A DNA stretch of 64,000 nucleotides from Panax quinquefolius (lineage: Eukaryota; Streptophyta; Magnoliopsida; Apiales; Araliaceae). The stretch spans positions 16,160,322 to 16,224,321 of the forward strand of contig CM035151.1 in the NCBI GenBank assembly GCA_020205615.1, read 5' to 3'. The stretch's first letter is position 1, and each line of letters begins with the position of its first letter. The notes beneath the pieces are model-generated. The model was not told the origin of the DNA and ran no database searches. It was given only the letters and a program-made list of their open reading frames with translations. The position numbers were made by a program, and so were the translations under genes. This document shows positions 59,272-64,000 of the stretch, piece after piece.

Positions 59272-62200
59272 GGGAAAATTTGAATCTGTAAAGTTTGAAA
59301 ATGGTTTTCTTTTTCCGGGAAGGGATGCATTTTATGAGTTAGGGATGCTGAACTTTCCTGTTAAAATTTACCACCCAAGTCCCAACTGGAACAATTGTAT
59401 GTCTGGTGTTTACTGGTTTAATTGACCTCTACCCCTTAACCACCTCTATTTCTTTCCAGCTGTTACTGGTGATTAATTAATTCCCATATGGTATATGGAC
59501 GTTTTATTGGAGGAAGTGTTGTAAATTTTGATGTAACTGGTGGGCAATCAAATATTCATTTGGATGTTATGAAAAGTAAAAAAATTCTCAAAGTTGCCAC
59601 ATTTCATTTAATTTGAATATACAACTATCTGTGTGTATATATATACAGCACAAGTTTGATCCCTATAACACCAAGCACTATTTGCTCTTGCTTAATTAGT
59701 AGTAAAAAATTTATTTGGGAAGGGCTTTTCTTAGATTTACACTAATGAGTGTATCTGTATGCATGTCCAAACCGTACACTGGAAAATTTTCTTCGTAATT
59801 TTGTCTGGATATTCTTTTCTAAATCTTGTTTATCTATTTCTCTTCAGATTTTGGCATTGAATTTCTATCTTCTTTTGTATATTTGTGAACTTGGCTATAA
59901 GTTGTCTTTTTCCTAATTACTGTGTAATTCTTTGTTCAAGTTGACAGGGTATCAATAATTATGTACTCAAGTACAATTGTTATTTAACAATTTAGGGTTA
60001 TAGTTACTTCTATCTATTCATAATGCAAGATTGTGATTTATATGTAAAATTTCCTGTGAACAATAACTCACCTTTGCATTTGATCTGGTCTTGGAGTTTT
60101 CTCTTACATAGATACATTCACACATGCAGGACTCTCCCGTCTTTAAATATCTCAACAATCTTTCTCCTATTCAGCCAGTTAAGTCCGTGCACATTACTCA
60201 GTCATTCAACTCGCTTACTTTTGCATCACTTCCATCTGTTTTCACTTCACCCCATGTCAGTTCCCTCAAGGAATCTAGATTCTTAAGAAGGTAATTAACA
60301 GTTCTTTTAAATGAATTACTGCGAGTATCTAGGTTTCTTTATTTTGTATATATTGAACATATTTTTCTTGTTAATTTATGTTGTTACTTCAGGCATCAGT
60401 TACCTGATCCTTCAAAACCTGAGTTCTCTTCTGAGAATGGGAACAAAGTTTGTAGGAATGAAGAAGTTAGAGACATTGAGCAACATCAAAATTTTGATCC
60501 AGGGAGCTCCGCTGGTGAAGGTGCTGCTGAGACACCATGCAAATCAAGTCTTTCAATTGAGCTCTCACAAACCATGTGCTATGAATTTGTGAATCCTGAC
60601 TGTGACCCAATCACTCGTTGTGGCAGGGAAACCAAATGTACACCAGATTTGACTGGGTCATCGACTGCACTTGTTCCATATGTTCAATGTGACTCCGGAC
60701 AAGGTTCTTTTGGAAGTGACGTACATTTAGGAGGAATGAGACAAATTGATGAAAATAAAGAAGCTTCAGGATGTGATCGGGAGAATTTTCTTTCGGATAC
60801 AACCGATCTATTAATATTTGATTCACCAAATGATTCAAAGTCCGTGAATGATCCTACTCAGAAATCGCTAGAACCTGGAACGAGTTTTTGTTCTTATCTG
60901 ACTGATGATTTGCAAAATACTGGAGTGGTGGAGGCAGTTGGTTTAAGTCAACTATACGAAACAGAAAATACTTCTTCCCAACATGAAGACGGTGGTGATG
61001 TGAAGGAAATAGCCGAGGATCAAGACATCCTTGTTTCTTTGAGTAATTGCATGGCAGGGGACACAAGCAAGAAAATGGATGATGAGGTGAGGACTTGAAG
61101 TCCATTACTTATTCAGTTATAGTGTAACCTTTTGTTTGTTCTTGCTCATATTAGCTTAATTTGTATGCATGTGGCCATTCATGAATCATGAGTGATCTAT
61201 TTGTCTTTGTTTTTGTAAGTACATGGCCTTATTTTGTTTTTTTGATATTTGGATCTGAAGTTCTTGGAGCAAATTTCACTTATTGACATTGTGGTCCGAG
61301 GATCAAGACGTCCTTGTTTCATTCAGTAACTGTGTGGCAAGGGACACAAGTGAACGGTGAGGTGAGGCCGAAGTCCATTTACTTAGTGTTAAAGCTCACC
61401 TTGTTTGTTCTTGCTTATGTTAGCACAATTTGTATGCACATAAAGGTATCATAAATCATGAGTAGTCTTCTTTCTCTATTTCCTTGCATATAATATTCTT
61501 TTTTGTTTTTGACCTTGTGTTCTGAAGTTGTTGGAACACAATGTCATCGAACATTGTGTTATTCACCCACAGTGAATATTTATTATGTTATTTTTGAGTT
61601 TCTATTTCAGTGTGAACCAACCTTCTATTCATCAACATGTGATATTGTTCGTCTTTTTCTCTGTAGCTTGCTTCTAATCTGCACCGTGGTATGAGAAGAC
61701 GTTGTCTGGTTTTTGAGATGGTGGGATCTCGCAAGAAGCACTTAGACGATGGTTCAAATTGTCGTCCTTCTATGTTGACACAGTCTCATGATAATATTGC
61801 TTCAAGTGACAAATGTCTGGCTCCTATAAAGCCTGGAAATGATACTCCAAGATGCATTCTACCTGGAATTGGTTTACATTTAAATGCTCTTGCAGCGATG
61901 TCAGTTGACCAAAAAGTTGTGAAACATGAAGCTTTGGCTACTGGAGGACAACCCATAAGCGTGTCTCACATGTCTGCTTGTTTAAATTCTTCGACTAGTG
62001 AAGATATTACAATCAATTCTTTGGCTGTGACTGCTTCTGAAAGAGATATGCTTCCTGCTGAAGGTGGAGTTCCTATTGTGGAAGATGCTGCTCAGGCATC
62101 GGGATACATGGTCAATGAAGCATTCAATCACAGTAGCCCAAAAAAGAAGAGGCATGTTTGGTTTGCTTATAGAACTATTATTGCATGAATTTTCCTTTTT

Positions 62201-64000
62201 CCATATCTAGGTGTGCATGCATGTGTAACGGGTTGAATTGCATTTCAGACGTAGGTTGGAAAATGGTGGAGAAAGTGAGACCTGTAAGCGTTGTAACTGT
62301 AAGAAATCAAAGTGTTTGAAGCTGTAAGTTCATACTTTCTTTTTAAGTTGCAATGGTTAAGACTTCAAATTCATATGCCCAGTTATTACTTACCTTTGGT
62401 CACTAACAATTGCATTCTTTGTTTAAGATACCCTTTTAACTTTTTTCATTTTGTGGGGGTGTGGTATCTAACGATATGGTTTAGAGTCTCACTGAGTTAG
62501 TAGCTTACTTTCTAGTCTGGCTTCAATTTATTGTCATCTTGACTTGCACAAACTTTGTCATGTGCATTACTCTTTTATGGGTATCTTCCTATGGTTTCCT
62601 GGAAGTTGGGTGTTTGGTGTAAAGTGGTTTACACATTTCCCAATTCAATATGAGAACTATGATTGCAAACATGGTCATGTACGTTCCAAGTTTCTCAGAT
62701 ATACCTGGGATCTACGTCGCGTATGTGATTAAAAATGAAGTTAAAAATATAGAAGAAAGTTGTCAGTTGATTCAAGGGCAATTGATTCTGGGCTGGAAAA
62801 GTTCTATAGAACTCTTAATATCTTTGTATGGTTGAAGCCTCTCTTTCCCTTTGAGTGCAGCGTCATATTACTTCGCAATGAATTATGTAGGGAAAAGCCG
62901 CACAACAAACCATGTTTGTTATTAACTTATTGAACTTTGCAATGTAGTTACTGTGAATGCTTTGCTGCTGGTGTCTACTGTGTGGAGCCATGTTCATGTC
63001 AAGAATGCTTCAACAAGCCTATTCATGAAGATACTGTCCTTTCAACTCGCAAGCAGATTGAATCCCGCAATCCGCTTGCATTTGCTCCAAAAGTGATCAG
63101 AAGCTCAGATTCCATAATTGAAATTGGGGTAAGAAAATTGTAGCCAGGCTATCGTTCTACTTACCTGGTGATTTTTGAAGTACTAGTATGTATCATTCAA
63201 ATGTCTTGATTTTGCAGGAAGAATCCAGCAAGACTCCCGCTTCAGCGAGACATAAAAGAGGATGTAACTGCAAGAAATCTGGTTGCCTAAAGAAATACTG
63301 TGAATGCTATCAGGTCTTTTCCACTTGGTGTATTCAGTGTTCTTCCAGTTTAATTTTAAGCTAATTCTTTACATATTGTTCTTTCACAGGGTGGCGTTGG
63401 ATGCTCCATTAACTGCAGATGTGAAGGATGTAAGAATGCATTTGGTGGAAAGGATGGTAAGTGTGCCTTCAAGCTGAAAATCTTAAATTTATTTCTTTTC
63501 ATGTCTTGAATTAGCAAGTGTGATCCCCTCCCATCTCCCTTCCCTCTATTTCTCAGGCTGCCTTTCTTTCCACTACTTTTGGGTTTATAGTCTCATATGC
63601 CTTCTTAATAATTTGTCAAAATTCACTTGTGCATTGTGATAGTGTTTATCTGAAATGGTTCCTTGCCTTTCTGATATAGGCTCTACTTCAACAGGAACAG
63701 AAGTTGAATTAGAAGAAGAACAAGAAGACGTTGATGAATGTGAAATGAGTGTGGTTGATAGAAGCTTACAGATAACAACAATCCAGAATACAACTTTTGC
63801 TCTTCCTACTACACCTTTACGGTTTGTCAGGTATAATTTGTTATGCAGTTATCTGAGATTATGTTGGCATCTGGTTTTATTTTCTTTTAATGATATTTTG
63901 TATGTCAGACAATCGACTCAGCAATCGTTCTCCTCGAAGAGCAATAGACCACCGTGTTCTTCTTTTCTTGCTATTGGTTCCTCCTCCGGATTGTATGGTA
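57813..64000 (+). CDS. TCX/TSO1-like: TSO1-like CXC (CRC-domain) protein, 3' end beyond the window
   Basis: Ten exons with agreeing phases: 57813-57935, 60130-60290, 60393-61086, 61667-62151, 62249-62323, 62948-63128, 63218-63313, 63390-63456, 63680-63830, 63909-64000; about 708 residues are visible. The N-terminus has [17 protein letters not shown] and [20 protein letters not shown], then [11 protein letters not shown], all typical of TSO1/SOL1/SOL2. [10 protein letters not shown] lies in exon 3 and [12 protein letters not shown] in exon 4. CXC motif 1 starts near residue 500 ([20 protein letters not shown]), then the [10 protein letters not shown] spacer; CXC motif 2 starts near 589 ([32 protein letters not shown]). 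In this family the two motifs bind zinc and CHR-like DNA, and the proteins act in DREAM-type repressor complexes controlling division of meristem and floral cells. I chose the ATG at 57813 because upstream frame extends only from a non-ATG codon. Intron 4 is GC-AG. Which of TSO1, SOL1 or SOL2 it equals cannot be told here. Confidence 0.95.
58417..58450. repeat. (AT)n microsatellite in intron 1
   Basis: Seventeen AT units. Two more TA runs flank the MITE: 58527-58595 (about 34 units) and 59235-59268. Confidence 0.95.
58596..59154. mobile_element. TA-flanked MITE (Tc1/mariner-like), 559 bp, in intron 1
   Basis: The ends are CTCCTCTAGCGG and its reverse complement CCGCTAGAGGAG, with TA on each side (58594-58595 and 59155-59156). 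The inverted repeat goes on imperfectly inward (AAATTTTTT against AAAATTTTTTT). The interior is itself made of inverted segments ('gaaatagtgattgag' and its reverse 'aatcactatttcct'; 'aataattattgattatc' and mates), so the single strand would fold on itself. There is no transposase. TA duplication and CTCC start suggest a Stowaway-like element. The left TA belongs to a long TA run, so its exact boundary could slip. Confidence 0.75.
61013..61540 (+). repeat. Tandem duplication of exon 3 end and intron 3 start
   Basis: Sequence from 61013 is repeated from 61296, a shift of about 283 bases. Copy 1 contains the last 74 coding bases of exon 3 ([20 protein letters not shown]) and the start of intron 3. 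Copy 2 encodes [20 protein letters not shown] before a GGTGAGGTGAGG donor-like run. There is no good acceptor before copy 2, so it probably stays in the intron. Confidence 0.85.
62152..62248 (+). other. Non-canonical GC-AG intron in the CXC gene
   Basis: Exon 4 must end at AAGAAGAG (62151) for the frame to run on into exon 5 (AG|A CGT AGG, reading KKKRRRLEN). The intron therefore starts GCATGT. The nearest GT, four bases later, would place a stop (TAG) in frame at once. Confidence 0.85.

Noticed and set aside
61296..61370. Extra exon of the CXC gene
   Set aside because: Coding sequence is similar to the end of exon 3 but no polypyrimidine tract and acceptor precedes it; treated as intronic duplicate unless RNA shows otherwise.

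Overview
The window is nuclear DNA of a seed plant, most likely a eudicot. It is AT-rich and full of spliced-gene signals, Ty3/gypsy and Ty1/copia retrotransposons, a hAT element and a Tc1/mariner-like MITE. I see no rRNA, tRNA, CRISPR array or bacterial-type operon. About 51 kb on the left is a nested, rearranged graveyard of retrotransposons. The only convincing host gene is at the right edge.

1-17.4 kb: decayed gypsy pieces of a Tekay/Del-like chromovirus. Two inverted copies of the same internal deletion derivative (1704-3353 minus, 7269-9190 plus) have lost most of RT and the integrase core. They lie among three long LTRs of one family (LTR A, about 2.3-2.6 kb) and pieces of a second (LTR B). 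The first LTR A has its opening 0.55 kb inverted in place. 17.4-25.1 kb: an AT-rich minus-strand LTR-like repeat (family C), an LTR B split by a copia-type solo LTR with a perfect 5-bp target duplication (AGTTT), and a 2.06-kb non-autonomous hAT element (8-bp target duplication CATCCAAG) that carries three spliced exons of a B1-type cyclin gene. 25.1-41.3 kb: a minus-strand gypsy element with both LTRs (25497-28193 and 34260-36958). Its integrase gene is split by an LTR A solo LTR with a perfect GTTTG duplication. It lies between parts of another LTR B and beside a second, deleted gypsy internal region. 41.3-51.1 kb: a plus-strand SIRE/Maximus-type copia element with a 5' LTR, gag, protease, integrase, RT, RNase H and a 3' env-like region. 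It is full of frameshifts, lacks the YVDD box of RT, and has no visible 3' LTR.

51.1-57.7 kb: AT-rich intergenic DNA, an unrecognised leader-like stretch (53.1-53.4 kb) and another LTR with minisatellites. 57.8-64.0 kb: a host gene, plus strand, cut by the window edge. Ten exons encode a TSO1-like CXC (CRC-domain) protein, the plant LIN54 relative linked to DREAM-type cell-cycle complexes. Intron 1 holds a TA-flanked MITE and TA microsatellites, intron 4 is GC-AG, and a tandem duplication copies the end of exon 3 into intron 3.

The most unusual signal is in the LTRs. Downstream of the TATA box they carry arrays of short hairpins. One class keeps a GTAGTGCA-type loop while its stem arms change together from unit to unit and between LTR families. 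A separate array of TTCC/GGAA hairpins lies just upstream of it. These look like structured RNA leaders rather than protein-coding sequence.
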